A DNA stretch of 64,000 bases from Streptomyces sp. DvalAA-43 (GTDB lineage: Bacteria > Actinomycetota > Actinomycetes > Streptomycetales > Streptomycetaceae): NCBI RefSeq assembly GCF_900091725.1, contig NZ_FMBW01000044.1, positions 186,001 to 250,000 of the forward strand. The letters run 5' to 3'. The position numbers and the translations under genes are program-made. The notes beneath the pieces were generated by a model. The model was not told the DNA's origin and did not search any database. It saw only the letters and a program-made list of their open reading frames with translations. Shown in pieces: positions 8,635 through 20,306 of this stretch (the stretch's first letter is position 1; every line of letters starts with the position of its first letter).

Positions 8635-10104
8635 TCACGCCACCCTGCGCGGCAGCCGCAGACTGAGCAGCGTCGTCAGCGCCACCGCGGCCAGCTGCAC
8701 CAGCAGCGTCACGGCCAGCGCGTCCCGCATCCCCGCCCCCGGGACCAGGGAGAGGAACAGCGTGCCGAGCGTGGCCACCCCCAGGGCCAGCGCGGCCTGC
8801 TGGGTCGTGGTCATCACCCCGCCGCCCACCCCGGCACGCGCGGCCGGTACGTCGGAGAGCACGATGCGGAACAGGACGGGCAGCTGGAGCCCCTGCCCGA
8901 ACCCCGCGATCGCCACCCCCGGCATCAGCCCCAGCATCCCGAGACCGGACCACTCGCGCCACACGGTGAGCGCGAGCACCAGCACGCCCACCGCCTGGAT
9001 CAGCCCGCCGGCCGTCACGACCCGGCTGCCGTACCGCAGGATCAGCCGCGGGCCGGCCAGCGACGCCACGAAGAACGCCACCGCCATCGGCGCCATCGAC
9101 AGGCCCGCCGCGGCCGGGCCCAGCTTCAGCCCCTGCTGGAGGGCGACCGCGATCACGAACATGAAGCCGCCGAAGCCGATCGAGAACGGCACCACCAGCG
9201 TCAGCCCGCGCCGCAGTGACTCCAGCCGCAGCAGGCTCGGCGGCACCAGCGGCATCCGCCCGAGCCGGTCGGCCCGCCGCTCCACCCGGTAGAAGGCGTA
9301 CGCGGCGAATGGGAACAGCGCCAGCGAGACCCAGGTCCACACCGGCCAGCCCGCCGCGCGCCCCTCCGTCAGCGGGGCCAGCAGCGTCACCAGCGACACG
9401 GCCAGCAGCAGCGTGCCCGGTACGTCGACCGGCGCGGGCCGGTCCGAACGGGTCTCCGGCACGGCGCGGGCGGCCAGCACCAGCCCCACCGCCGCCACCG
9501 GCACGTTCACCAGGAACACCGAGCGCCAGCCCGCGCTCTCGCCGAACACCGACGACAGCGGCGCGGCCGCGACCAGGACACCGCCGAGGATCTGGCCCGC
9601 GACCATGGAGAGCCCGGCCGTCGCCCCGTACAGGCCCATCGCGCGGGCCCGCCGGTCCCCCGAGGTGGCCGCCTGGATGGTGGCGAGCACCTGCGGCAGC
9701 ATCAGCGCGGCCGCCGCGCCCTGCGCCACCCGCGCCCCCACGAGCGTCCAGGCGTCCGGGGCGAGCCCGCAGGCGAGCGAGGTGATGCCGAAGGCGGCGA
9801 TGCCCAGAAGGAAGAGCCGGCGCCGCCCGGCCATGTCACCGAGCCGGCCGCCGAGGACGAGCAGTACGGCGTAGGCGAGGCCGTAGCCCGCGACGACCAG
9901 TTCGAGCAGGGCGGGGCCCGCGTCCAGATCGTGGTCGATCGTCGGCAGCGCGACATTGACGATGAAGAAGTCGATGAGCGGCAGCGCCGCGCCGAGCAGC
10001 ACGGTGAACAGCCCGAGCGTGCCGAGCACCGGAGCGGGGTGGTCGTGCCGCACCACGGTCCCGGCGGGGGCGATGGCTTCCGTTCGTACAGTTGATTCAC
10101 TCAC
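8635..10104 (-). CDS. MFS drug-type exporter, DHA2 family
   Basis: The protein has 489 residues with about 14 hydrophobic segments, as in the EmrB/QacA (DHA2) branch of proton-driven exporters. The first segments read PLIDFFIVNVALPTI, and the inter-domain loop contains GGRLGDMAGRRR, the MFS motif A. The ATG at 10104 starts MSESTVRTEA. It is divergent from the MmyB-type regulator at 10215, with a repeated CCTGGTAC element between them, so the regulator probably controls this exporter. Substrate unknown. Confidence 0.85.
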   Translation of the reverse strand: MSESTVRTEAIAPAGTVVRHDHPAPVLGTLGLFTVLLGAALPLIDFFIVNVALPTIDHDLDAGPALLELVVAGYGLAYAVLLVLGGRLGDMAGRRRLFLLGIAAFGITSLACGLAPDAWTLVGARVAQGAAAALMLPQVLATIQAATSGDRRARAMGLYGATAGLSMVAGQILGGVLVAAAPLSSVFGESAGWRSVFLVNVPVAAVGLVLAARAVPETRSDRPAPVDVPGTLLLAVSLVTLLAPLTEGRAAGWPVWTWVSLALFPFAAYAFYRVERRADRLGRMPLVPPSLLRLESLRRGLTLVVPFSIGFGGFMFVIAVALQQGLKLGPAAAGLSMAPMAVAFFVASLAGPRLILRYGSRVVTAGGLIQAVGVLVLALTVWREWSGLGMLGLMPGVAIAGFGQGLQLPVLFRIVLSDVPAARAGVGGGVMTTTQQAALALGVATLGTLFLSLVPGAGMRDALAVTLLVQLAAVALTTLLSLRLPRRVA

Positions 10105-10130
10105 GTCATCGAGAATCGCCGTCTTCTCAG

Positions 10131-10160
10131 CCTGGTACCAGAGTGTCTTTATCCTGGTAC
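10131..10160. promoter_or_regulatory. Candidate operator between MFS gene and MmyB-type regulator
   Basis: CCTGGTAC occurs at 10131-10138 and again at 10153-10160, exactly 22 bp apart (about two helical turns, same face of the DNA). The first copy sits inside the 10-bp palindrome CTGGTACCAG (10132-10141). This is the shared 110-bp promoter region of the divergent pair. Confidence 0.5.
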
Positions 10161-10214
10161 AAGCAGCACCTGGCAGAGCGCCGGGCGGTTCGGCAGGCTG
10201 GAGGCATGAGGACG

Positions 10215-11123
10215 ATGGCGAGCGATCTGCCCGATGTGCGCGTGGTGCCGGGGTTCCCGTCGGCTCCGGGGCCGGCCGGGCCCTCCGAGCCCGACGTCCG
10301 GCGGCACGAACTCGCGGACTTCCTGCGCAGCCGCCGCGAGCGGATCACCCCCGAGCAGGTCGGCCTGGTCCGGGGCCGCCGCAGGCGCACCCCCGGGCTG
10401 CGCCGCGAGGAGGTCGCCCAGCTCTCCGCAGTCGGGGTCACCTGGTACACCTGGCTGGAACAGGCCCGCGACATCCAGGTCTCGCCCCAGGTGCTCGACG
10501 CCCTCGCCCGCGCCCTGCTGCTCGACCGCAGCGAGCGCGGTCATCTCTTCTCGCTCGCCGGTGCCATCGACCCGGCCCCGGGCACGGACTGCCCGAGCGT
10601 GACGCTCGGGCTGCGCGAGATGCTGCGGCAGCTGGACCCGATCCCGGCCTGCATCCAGAACAGCCGTTACGACATCCTCGCGTACAACCGGACGTACGGC
10701 AGGCTGCTCTGCGATCTGGACACGGTCGCCCCCGAGGACCGCAACTGCATGATCCTCGCCTACACCAACGCGCAGTGGCGCTCCTCCATCGTCGACCTGC
10801 CCGAGGTGAACCGGCTGATGGCCGCCAAGTTCCGCCGGGCGATGGCCGAGCATCTGGCCGAGCCCGCCTGGAAGGCGCTCCTGAGGCGGCTGGAGGAGTC
10901 GTCCGAGGAGTTCCGGGAGATCTGGGCACGGCACGAGGTGGTGGCCACGGGCGGCCGGACCAAGATCTTCCGCAACGCCCATGTCGGGCTGCTCCGCCTC
11001 GAACACACCGATCTGTGGCTCGGCCCGTCGAGCGGTCCGCGCATGGTGACGTACGCCCCCGCCGACGAGGAGACCAGGCAGCGCCTCCAGCTCCTTCAGG
11101 CCCTGGAGCCCGCCGACGCCTGA
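10215..11123 (+). CDS. XRE-family regulator with MmyB-like ligand-binding domain
   Basis: A 302-residue transcription factor. Residues 30-95 hold an XRE helix-turn-helix with the hallmark RRRRTPGLRREEVAQLSAVGVTWY-type sequence and the Q(A)RDIQVSPQVLDALARAL helices. Residues 110-290 form the MmyB-like (MLTR) PAS-like domain (NSRYDILAYNRTYGRLL, FRNAHVGLLRLEHTDLWL), thought to bind small hydrophobic ligands. ATG 10215 has GGAGG 10 bases upstream; ATG 10206 is only 1 base from it. Many relatives control a divergent exporter or oxidoreductase gene, which fits the MFS gene at 8635-10104. Its 3' end overlaps the next, convergent gene by 28 bp. Confidence 0.88.
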   Translation: MASDLPDVRVVPGFPSAPGPAGPSEPDVRRHELADFLRSRRERITPEQVGLVRGRRRRTPGLRREEVAQLSAVGVTWYTWLEQARDIQVSPQVLDALARALLLDRSERGHLFSLAGAIDPAPGTDCPSVTLGLREMLRQLDPIPACIQNSRYDILAYNRTYGRLLCDLDTVAPEDRNCMILAYTNAQWRSSIVDLPEVNRLMAAKFRRAMAEHLAEPAWKALLRRLEESSEEFREIWARHEVVATGGRTKIFRNAHVGLLRLEHTDLWLGPSSGPRMVTYAPADEETRQRLQLLQALEPADA

Positions 11124-12580
11124 CCTCCGGCCGGGGCGCCCGTCGGCTTCTCCAGCCGCCGCGCGGTCCGGTGGGCCGTCTCCCGCGCCCACTGCCCGCT
11201 GGTCAGCGCCCCCACCAGCAGGACGCAGAGCCCGCACCCGCCGATGATCCACCAGGCGGGCTTGCTCGCGTCCACGAAGGCCGTCGCGTACCCGGCGCCG
11301 CGCGGCGAGCCGGTCCCCGCCACACCCGCCGCCAGCACCGCGCCGATCACGGCGACCCCGAGCGTCCCGCCGATCTGCCGGCTGGTCGAGGCGACCGCCG
11401 CCGCCACCCCGGCCTGCGAGCGCGGCATCCCGGAGACGGCCGTGTTGGTGATCGGCGCGTTCACCATGCCGAAGCCGAGGCCGAAGAGCACATAGCCGGT
11501 GAACAGCAGGACGTTGTCCGTCTCCGCGTCGAGCACGGCGAACAGCAGCCCGCACGCCGTCATGGCCACGCCCGCCACGAGCAGCGACAGCCGTGGCCCC
11601 CGGCTGCCGACGAGCCGCCCGGACAGCGGCGCGCAGACGAAGGTCAGGGCCGCCATCGGCAGCATGTACAGACCGGCGTGCAGCGCGCTCAGCCCGCGCA
11701 CGTTCTGGAGATAGAGGGTGTTGAGGAAGAGGAACCCGCTCAGCGCGGCGAAGGCGCAGACCGCGATGACGGTGGCGCCGCTGAACGGGGCGCTGTGGAA
11801 GAACCGCAGATCGATGAGGGGTTCGGCGCGCCGGGGCTCGTACAGCAGCAGCCCGATCAGGGAGCACACGGCGAGCGCGGTGAACACCAGGATCCGGGCC
11901 GAGGTCCAGCCCGAGGAGGGCGCCTCGATGATCGCGTACGTCAGCGAACCGAGCAGCCCGATCACCAGCAGTTGGCCCACCGGGTCGGGGCGGCGCGGCT
12001 TCGGGGCGCGGGACTCGGGGACATACCGCCAGGTGAGCAGCAGCGCGGCCACGCCGACCGGCAGATTGATCCAGAAGATCGACCGCCAGCCGACCGAGTC
12101 CACCAGCAGACCACCGACCACCGGGCCCGCCGCCATGGAGATGCCGACGACACCGCCCCACACCCCGATGGCACGGGCACGCTCGCGCGGGTCGGTGAAG
12201 GTGTTGGTGATGATCGACATCGCGACGGGGTTGAGCATCGAACCGCCCACCGCCTGCAGCATCCGGAACGCCACCAGCGACTCCAGGTTCGGCGCCACGG
12301 AGCAGAGCAGCGAACCGAGGGTGAAGAGGACGAGCCCGATCTTGAAGATCTTCCGGCGCCCGATCCGGTCGGCGGTGGAGCCCGCGAGCATCAGCAGCGA
12401 GGCGAGAACGAGGGTGTAGGCGTCGATCGTCCACTGCATGCCGGCGACGGTGGCGTGCAGTTCCTTCTGCATGGAGGGCAGGGCGACGTTGAGAACGGTG
12501 TTGTCGAGGCTGACGATCAGCAGACTCATGCAGCAGATCGCCAGCACCAACTGCCGTCGGCGGTGACTGAGCTCGGGCAT
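11096..12580 (-). CDS. MFS drug-type exporter, DHA2 (EmrB/QacA) family
   Basis: The protein has 494 residues with about 14 membrane segments. The first segment has SLDNTVLNVALPSM, the DHA2 motif D1 (LDxTvvNVALP), and the loop GSTADRIGRRKIFK is motif A. GAGYATAFVDA precedes the last segment and the tail is Arg/Gly-rich. The ATG at 12580 is the first possible start. The upstream gap to dusB is only 70 bp and contains GTTAAC (near 12594), a possible repressor half-palindrome. Substrate unknown; drug or metabolite export is the family's usual role. Confidence 0.85.
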   Translation of the reverse strand: MPELSHRRRQLVLAICCMSLLIVSLDNTVLNVALPSMQKELHATVAGMQWTIDAYTLVLASLLMLAGSTADRIGRRKIFKIGLVLFTLGSLLCSVAPNLESLVAFRMLQAVGGSMLNPVAMSIITNTFTDPRERARAIGVWGGVVGISMAAGPVVGGLLVDSVGWRSIFWINLPVGVAALLLTWRYVPESRAPKPRRPDPVGQLLVIGLLGSLTYAIIEAPSSGWTSARILVFTALAVCSLIGLLLYEPRRAEPLIDLRFFHSAPFSGATVIAVCAFAALSGFLFLNTLYLQNVRGLSALHAGLYMLPMAALTFVCAPLSGRLVGSRGPRLSLLVAGVAMTACGLLFAVLDAETDNVLLFTGYVLFGLGFGMVNAPITNTAVSGMPRSQAGVAAAVASTSRQIGGTLGVAVIGAVLAAGVAGTGSPRGAGYATAFVDASKPAWWIIGGCGLCVLLVGALTSGQWARETAHRTARRLEKPTGAPAGGQASAGSRA

Positions 12581-12650
12581 ACATGGATAGTACGGTTAAC
12601 TAACGAATGCTGCTGCCGGAGTCCGCTGCCCGGTACGCGACAATGGAGCA

Positions 12651-13799
12651 ATGACCACGCTCGCCCCCTCGCTCCCGCTGCTCCGGATCGGCCCGCACAC
12701 GGTGCAGCCGCCGGTGGTGCTCGCCCCCATGGCCGGCATCACCAACGCCCCGTTCCGCACCCTGTGCCGGGAGTTCTCCGGCGGCAAGGGTCTTTTCGTC
12801 AGCGAGATGATCACCACGCGGGCGCTGGTCGAGCGCAACGAGAAGACCATGCAGCTGATCCACTTCGACGCGAGCGAGACCCCGCGCTCGATCCAGCTGT
12901 ACGGAGTGGACCCGGTCACCGTCGGCAAGGCCGTCCGCATGATCGTCGACGAGGACCTCGCCGACCACATCGACCTGAACTTCGGCTGCCCGGTCCCCAA
13001 GGTGACCCGCAAGGGCGGCGGCTCGGCGCTCCCGTACAAGCGGCCGCTGCTGCGCGCGATCCTCCACCAGGCCGTCTCCCACGCGGGCGACCTGCCGGTC
13101 ACCATCAAGATGCGCAAGGGCATCGACGACGACCACATGACCTATCTGGACGCGGGCCGGATCGCGGTGGAGGAGGGGGTCACGGCCGTCGCCCTGCACG
13201 GCAGGACGGCCGCCCAGCACTACGGCGGCACCGCCGACTGGGACGCCATCGCCCGCCTCAAGGAGCACGTCCCCGAGATCCCCGTCCTCGGCAACGGCGA
13301 CATCTGGTGCGCGGACGACGCCCGCCGGATGATGCGCGAGACGGGCTGCGACGGCGTGGTCGTGGGCCGGGGCTGCCTGGGCCGCCCCTGGCTCTTCGGC
13401 GACCTGGTGAGCGCCTTCGAGGGTACGGAGACGCGGCAGGCGCCGGGGCTCCGGAAGGTCGCCGAGGTGATGCTGCGGCACGCGACGCTGCTGGGGGAGT
13501 GGATCGGCGACGAGACGCGCGGCGTGATCGACTTCCGCAAGCACGTCGCCTGGTACCTCAAGGGCTTCTCGGTCGGCTCGGAGATGCGCAAGAGGCTCGC
13601 GGTCACCTCGTCGCTGGAGGAACTGGGCGGGCAGTTGCGGGAGCTCGACCTGGACCAGCCGTGGCCGGACGGTGCGGACGGGCCGCGCGGGCGTACCTCG
13701 GGCAACAACCGTGTCGTGCTGCCGGACGGCTGGCTGAAGGACCCGTACGACTGCGCGGGCGTGAGCCCGGACGCGGAGCTGGACACCTCGGGCGGCTGA
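12651..13799 (+). CDS. dusB: tRNA-dihydrouridine synthase DusB
   Basis: FMN enzyme that reduces uridines in the D-loop of tRNA with NADPH. The 382-residue protein has the TIM-barrel start PPVVLAPMAGITNAPFR, the catalytic-Cys motif DLNFGCPVPKV, the phosphate-binding KMRKGID and HGRTAAQHYGG motifs, and the FMN loop GNGDIWCADDARRMM. The C-terminal helical domain is normal. ATG 12651 gives MTTLAPSLPLLRIG. Closed by the hairpin at 13854-13886. Confidence 0.94.
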   Translation: MTTLAPSLPLLRIGPHTVQPPVVLAPMAGITNAPFRTLCREFSGGKGLFVSEMITTRALVERNEKTMQLIHFDASETPRSIQLYGVDPVTVGKAVRMIVDEDLADHIDLNFGCPVPKVTRKGGGSALPYKRPLLRAILHQAVSHAGDLPVTIKMRKGIDDDHMTYLDAGRIAVEEGVTAVALHGRTAAQHYGGTADWDAIARLKEHVPEIPVLGNGDIWCADDARRMMRETGCDGVVVGRGCLGRPWLFGDLVSAFEGTETRQAPGLRKVAEVMLRHATLLGEWIGDETRGVIDFRKHVAWYLKGFSVGSEMRKRLAVTSSLEELGGQLRELDLDQPWPDGADGPRGRTSGNNRVVLPDGWLKDPYDCAGVSPDAELDTSGG

Positions 13800-13853
13800 G
13801 GCGGGTCCGCCGGGGCTCATGGCCTCCGGACTCTTTCCGTGCTGGACCCTTTC

Positions 13854-13886
13854 GAGGCACGCGGCGCCACAGGCACCGCGTGCCTC
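13854..13886 (+). terminator. Terminator after dusB
   Basis: Perfect 11-bp stem (GAGGCACGCGG / CCGCGTGCCTC) with an 11-base loop, followed by TTCTTTA: a rather classical intrinsic terminator. Confidence 0.8.
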
Positions 13887-13896
13887 TTCTTTATCC

Positions 13897-14123
13897 CGCT
13901 CATCTGAGCGCCATATTCGGCCGGATCCGGCGACGGTTCGGCCGATGGGCAGCTCGAACGGGCCGACTGGGGGCGCCGGGCGGTGAATCCGTTCGCTCCT
14001 GTGCCATCTCGGTGATCATTGGATAACGGTCGGTTGCCGGTCAGGCGTCCGGATGGTGACATCTGAGCGTCGGCCGTAGAGTGATTCTCGCCACCCTGAG
14101 AGTCGTTGCGCTCAGATGAGCGC
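13897..14123. repeat. Three copies of a CATCTGAGCG element upstream of ppdK
   Basis: CATCTGAGCG occurs at 13901-13910 and 14060-14069, and its reverse complement CGCTCAGATG at 14109-14118. The first and third copies sit in near-perfect palindromes: CGCTCATCTGAGCG at 13897-13910 and GCGCTCAGATGAGCGC at 14108-14123. No gene is visible in 13887-14424, so these sites and the inverted repeat at 14351 are the main content of this stretch. Confidence 0.5.
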
Positions 14124-14350
14124 AAAATCAGGAGCTTGACTTCTCAAATGATGGCACTCGGTGCCAGGGGTCTCCATTTTGATCGATCGACGCTTCCCGT
14201 GCGGAGCGTGACCGAACTGACGGAGATTCATGGCTCTGCGTGTTTATTCGTTCAAGAAGTGAAGATATGGCTCCGATCGGGCGAAAGTGCGCATCACTTT
14301 CGATGTGCTGGCGGACGGGTGGTTGAGGCCTCATGACGCGCAAGTGGACG

Positions 14351-14375
14351 TACCCAGACGCCTTCGATCTGGGTA
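14351..14375. promoter_or_regulatory. Perfect inverted repeat in the ppdK leader
   Basis: TACCCAGA (14351-14358) and TCTGGGTA (14368-14375) form a perfect 8-bp inverted repeat with a 9-base spacer, 50 bp before the ppdK start. The form suits a dimeric repressor operator; a hairpin in the leader RNA is the alternative. Confidence 0.5.
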
Positions 14376-14424
14376 TGTTCCTCGCCGTCAGGGCAGCCAC
14401 CGCGTCCTCGAGGAGTCGAGACCC

Positions 14425-17172
<2,748 letters not shown>

Positions 17173-17203
17173 TCCGGTACCGGACCCCCTGGCCCACTCC
17201 CCG

Positions 17204-17240
17204 GAGACGGCGGCACCCTGTGCGGGGGTGCCGCCGTCTC
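17204..17240 (+). terminator. Terminator after ppdK
   Basis: Perfect 14-bp stem (GAGACGGCGGCACC / GGTGCCGCCGTCTC), 9-base loop, then GTTTTGTT. Confidence 0.85.
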
Positions 17241-17343
17241 GTTTTGTTCTGGGGAAATCGTTGTTCGGCCTTGTTCCTTTTCTTCACCCATGGGACAGGG
17301 TTCGTTCAGTACGCAAAGAAATAGAGTCCGGAACGGACCGGGA

Positions 17344-17375
17344 TGCGGTCCATGGATCCCCATCCATGGACCGCA
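17344..17375. repeat. 13-bp perfect inverted repeat in the ppdK-regulator gap
   Basis: TGCGGTCCATGGA (17344-17356) and its exact complement TCCATGGACCGCA (17363-17375) with a 6-base spacer. It is not followed by a T run. It lies 100 bp beyond the ppdK terminator and 250 bp before the next gene; the rest of 17241-17623 shows nothing else I can name. Confidence 0.5.
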
Positions 17376-17623
17376 CCCGGGTTACCCCCATCGAGCACGG
17401 TGCCGCACCGGTCGTCCACCGCCGCCAGGCGCGCGAAACCCCCCACGGCCTTCACTCGCCCTTCCGGTGGTGCCGGATTCGTGCCCGACGTCGTACAGCT
17501 TTTCGGGTGAGTGCGGGCCGGTGCGAGGCGTTTCACCTCTGGCCGAAACCCCGTGGTGACGTGCTGTTACGGATCACCTACCCTGGGGTGGGGGTAATTG
17601 CAGGTGCAACAGGTGGGGGCCCG

Positions 17624-18598
17624 GTGCTGCGTATCCATATGTCCGGAGTGGACCTTTCCAAGGTGCGGATGGCCACCCGGCCGGACGCGTTGTGGGAAAC
17701 CGCTCTGAGTTTCCACCGACTGAGGGACCGGCGCGGTTCCGCGGTGTTCGGGAAATGGCGTACGGAAACCCGGCGTCGGTTGAATGGTGAAGCACGCCTG
17801 CTGTCCGCGGTGATTCCACCGCGCGGCTATTTCCCGGACTTTCTGACGCCTTCTCAGGGAAACGGCGAGCCGTACGGCATCGACGCGGGAATGGAGGCAT
17901 TGCGCGGCACCCCGCCCGCCCGGGTCATGGCCGAACTGGCCCTGCTCGGCGCCGGACGCCGCGACGCGGGCCGCTTCCCGGACGCCCGCGCCGAACCGCT
18001 CGGCCGGCTCGTCGGCGCGCTGCGCAGCTACCACCGCGCCGCGATCGAGCCGTACTGGCCGCACATCCGGGCCAGCGTCGAGGCCGACCGCGCCGTGCGC
18101 GGCCGCGCCCTGCTGGACGGCGGCGCGGACGAACTGCTCGCCTCCCTCCCGCCGATGATCCGCTGGCGGGCCCCCGTGCTGGAGGCGGACTACCCCGTCG
18201 ACCGGGAAGTCCATCTGGACGGGCGGGGGCTGCTGCTCCAGCCGTCCTTCTTCTGCCGCGTCACCCCGGTCGTCTACCGCGACCCACGGCTCCCGCCGGT
18301 CCTCGTCTACCCGGTCACCCACTCCTGCGCTCCGGTCTTCGCCGAGCCGGGCCCCTGGCTCGGCCGCCTCCTCGGCACCACCCGGTCGACGGTCCTGAGC
18401 GCCATAGGGAACGGCTGCACGACCAGCGAGCTCGCCCTCCGCGCCGGGGTCTCCCTCGCCTCGGCGAGCCAGCACGCCTGTGTGCTGCGCGAGGCGGGCC
18501 TGATCCACACCCTGCGGCACGGCGGCTCGGTGCTGCACACGCTGACGCCGCTGGGCGGATCGCTGCTCCGGGGCGGCGCACCGCTCGCCCTGTCCTGA
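17624..18598 (+). CDS. ArsR-like winged-helix transcriptional regulator
   Basis: A 324-residue protein of the Streptomyces type that begins (V)LRIHMSGVDLSKVRMATRPD and ends in an ArsR-like winged helix: residues 250-320 include TVLSAIGNGCTTSEL, ALRAGVSLASASQHACVLREAGLI and the wing TLRHGGSVLHTLTPLG. The middle 200 residues are a family-specific domain of unknown ligand. The GTG at 17624 was chosen because family members start at this LRIH motif; the frame stays open upstream without protein-like content. Such proteins are numerous in Streptomyces and their targets are mostly unknown. Confidence 0.8.
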   Translation: MLRIHMSGVDLSKVRMATRPDALWETALSFHRLRDRRGSAVFGKWRTETRRRLNGEARLLSAVIPPRGYFPDFLTPSQGNGEPYGIDAGMEALRGTPPARVMAELALLGAGRRDAGRFPDARAEPLGRLVGALRSYHRAAIEPYWPHIRASVEADRAVRGRALLDGGADELLASLPPMIRWRAPVLEADYPVDREVHLDGRGLLLQPSFFCRVTPVVYRDPRLPPVLVYPVTHSCAPVFAEPGPWLGRLLGTTRSTVLSAIGNGCTTSELALRAGVSLASASQHACVLREAGLIHTLRHGGSVLHTLTPLGGSLLRGGAPLALS

Positions 18599-18751
18599 GC
18601 GGCCACCTGACCTATGGGGCTGGGCCGGACGCGGCGACAGGCGAGCTGGGCTTCGAGCGGCGAAAATTCTTTCGTGGGCAGCGATGAGTTCCGTGCTGCC
18701 CCGTCGTCTACCTGTCGTACGCGTTCGAACAACAGAGAGAGCGAAGCGACC

Positions 18752-19165
18752 ATGCCTCAGATGATCTTCGTCAACCTGCCGGTCAAGGACCTCGAAGCGA
18801 CCAAGGCCTTCTTCGGCAAGCTGGGTTTCTCCTGCAACCCGCAGTTCAGCGACGAGAACACCGCATGCCTCGTCATCAGCGACACCATCTTCGCGATGCT
18901 CCTCAGCGAGCCGCGCTTCAAGGAGTTCACCAAGAAGGAGATCGCCGACTCCTCGAAGTCCACCGAGGTCATCCTCGCCCTGAGCGCCGAGAGCAGGGAG
19001 AAGGTCGACGAGCTGGTCGACACCGCGCTCGCCTCCGGCGGGTCGCCCGCCAACGAGACGATCGACTACGGCCACATGTACGGCCGTTCCTTCCAGGACC
19101 CGAACCACCACATCTGGGAGGTCATGTGGATGGACCCCGCCGCAGTCCAGGGTCAGCAGGGCTGA
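18752..19165 (+). CDS. VOC-family (glyoxalase/bleomycin-resistance fold) protein
   Basis: A 137-residue protein with the beta-alpha-beta-beta-beta repeats of the VOC fold: IFVNLPVKDLEATKAFFGKLG in the first half and YGRSFQDPNHHIWEVMW in the second, with the terminal His/Glu of the usual metal site. Members act as glyoxalases, dioxygenases or antibiotic-binding proteins; which one cannot be told. ATG 18752 has GAGAGAGCGA upstream. Confidence 0.85.
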   Translation: MPQMIFVNLPVKDLEATKAFFGKLGFSCNPQFSDENTACLVISDTIFAMLLSEPRFKEFTKKEIADSSKSTEVILALSAESREKVDELVDTALASGGSPANETIDYGHMYGRSFQDPNHHIWEVMWMDPAAVQGQQG

Positions 19166-19221
19166 GTCCGTCGGCAACCGGCCGATGGCCGGGGCGCGGC
19201 CGCCCGTCACCCGACAGGCTC

Positions 19222-20151
19222 TCAGGGGGCGAGGCCCGAATACGTCACCCCCGTGAGCTGCTCGGACGCCACCCAGAGCCGCTCGCTCGTCACATCGTCG
19301 CGCGTCCAGCCCGCCCGCCAGGACGGGGCGGGCGCCCCGCGCCAGCCCAGCAGCCCCGGACCGGTGAACGAGTCGGGGCGCACGCCGGGCGCGGTGGCCG
19401 CGTACAGCGTGGGCAGCGCACCGGCCGAGGCGGGCTGGGCGACGATCCGGTTGCCCAGCTCGAAGACCCGCTCCGCCGCCCTGCGGCGCTCCATCCGGGC
19501 GGCGGCGGACTGCAGATTGGTCGCCGCGTACCCCGGGTGCGCGGCGGCGGCCACCAGCCGGGAGCCGTCCCGCGTGAGCCGCCGCGCCAGCTCGTGGACG
19601 AAGAGCAGATTGGCGGTCTTCGAGCGGCCGTAGGCGATCCAGCGCCGGTAGCTCCGCTCGCTGTTGAGATCCCCCATGTCGATGTCGGACAGCGCGTGCA
19701 GCCCGCTGGAGACGGTCACCACCCGCGCGCCGGGGGTGTCGAGGAGCCGGGGCAGCAGCAGCCCGGTCAGGGCGAAGTGCCCGAGGTGGTTGACGCCGAA
19801 CTGCCGCTCGAAGCCGTCGGCCGTCGTCCCGTACGGGAGGGCCATCACGCCCGCGTTGTTGATCAGCAGATCGAGCCGGGCGGGCGCGTGCGTCGCGGCG
19901 AACGCGCGCACCGAGTCCAGATCGGCCAGGTCGAGCGGGACGAACGCCACGTCCGCGCCGGTCACCGCCTTCCGGATGCGGGACTCGGCCTCCCTGCCGC
20001 GCGTCTCGTCGCGACAGGCGAGCAGGACCCGCGCACCGTGCCGGGCCAGCTCCCGCGCGGTGTTCAGGCCGATGCCGCTGTTGGCCCCGGTGACCACGGC
20101 CGTACGGCCGCTCTGGTCCGGGATGTCGTTCGCGTTCCAGCCGTGGCTCAT
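19222..20151 (-). CDS. Short-chain dehydrogenase/reductase
   Basis: NAD(P)-dependent oxidoreductase of 309 residues, the length of retinol-dehydrogenase-like SDRs. The Rossmann motif is VVTGANSGIGLNTAREL, the structural NNAG is present in LLINNAGVM, and the catalytic triad is Ser in VVTVSSGLHA with Tyr and Lys in YGRSKTANLLF. Arg in CRDETRG near residue 50 suggests NADPH preference. Substrate unknown. Convergent with the VOC gene. Confidence 0.9.
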   Translation of the reverse strand: MSHGWNANDIPDQSGRTAVVTGANSGIGLNTARELARHGARVLLACRDETRGREAESRIRKAVTGADVAFVPLDLADLDSVRAFAATHAPARLDLLINNAGVMALPYGTTADGFERQFGVNHLGHFALTGLLLPRLLDTPGARVVTVSSGLHALSDIDMGDLNSERSYRRWIAYGRSKTANLLFVHELARRLTRDGSRLVAAAAHPGYAATNLQSAAARMERRRAAERVFELGNRIVAQPASAGALPTLYAATAPGVRPDSFTGPGLLGWRGAPAPSWRAGWTRDDVTSERLWVASEQLTGVTYSGLAP

Positions 20152-20306
20152 GCGCCCAGCGTACGGTCGCGGTGCGCCGCCCGGACCGGCTGGGCTGGAG
20201 CGGACCGGGCGGCCGGTGCGCGCCGTGCGCGCGGGCGCGCACCGGCTCGGGAAGCTCAGGTTTGGCTCAATGGGTTGGACGGGACAGGGACCGCGTCCTT
20301 AGGGTC

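Noticed and set aside
9956..14026. Very long open frame (1356 codons) on the plus strand
   Set aside because: It runs antisense or out of frame through two MFS genes, the regulator and dusB; composition is Arg/Pro/Gly-rich and without any motif, a typical shadow in high-GC DNA.
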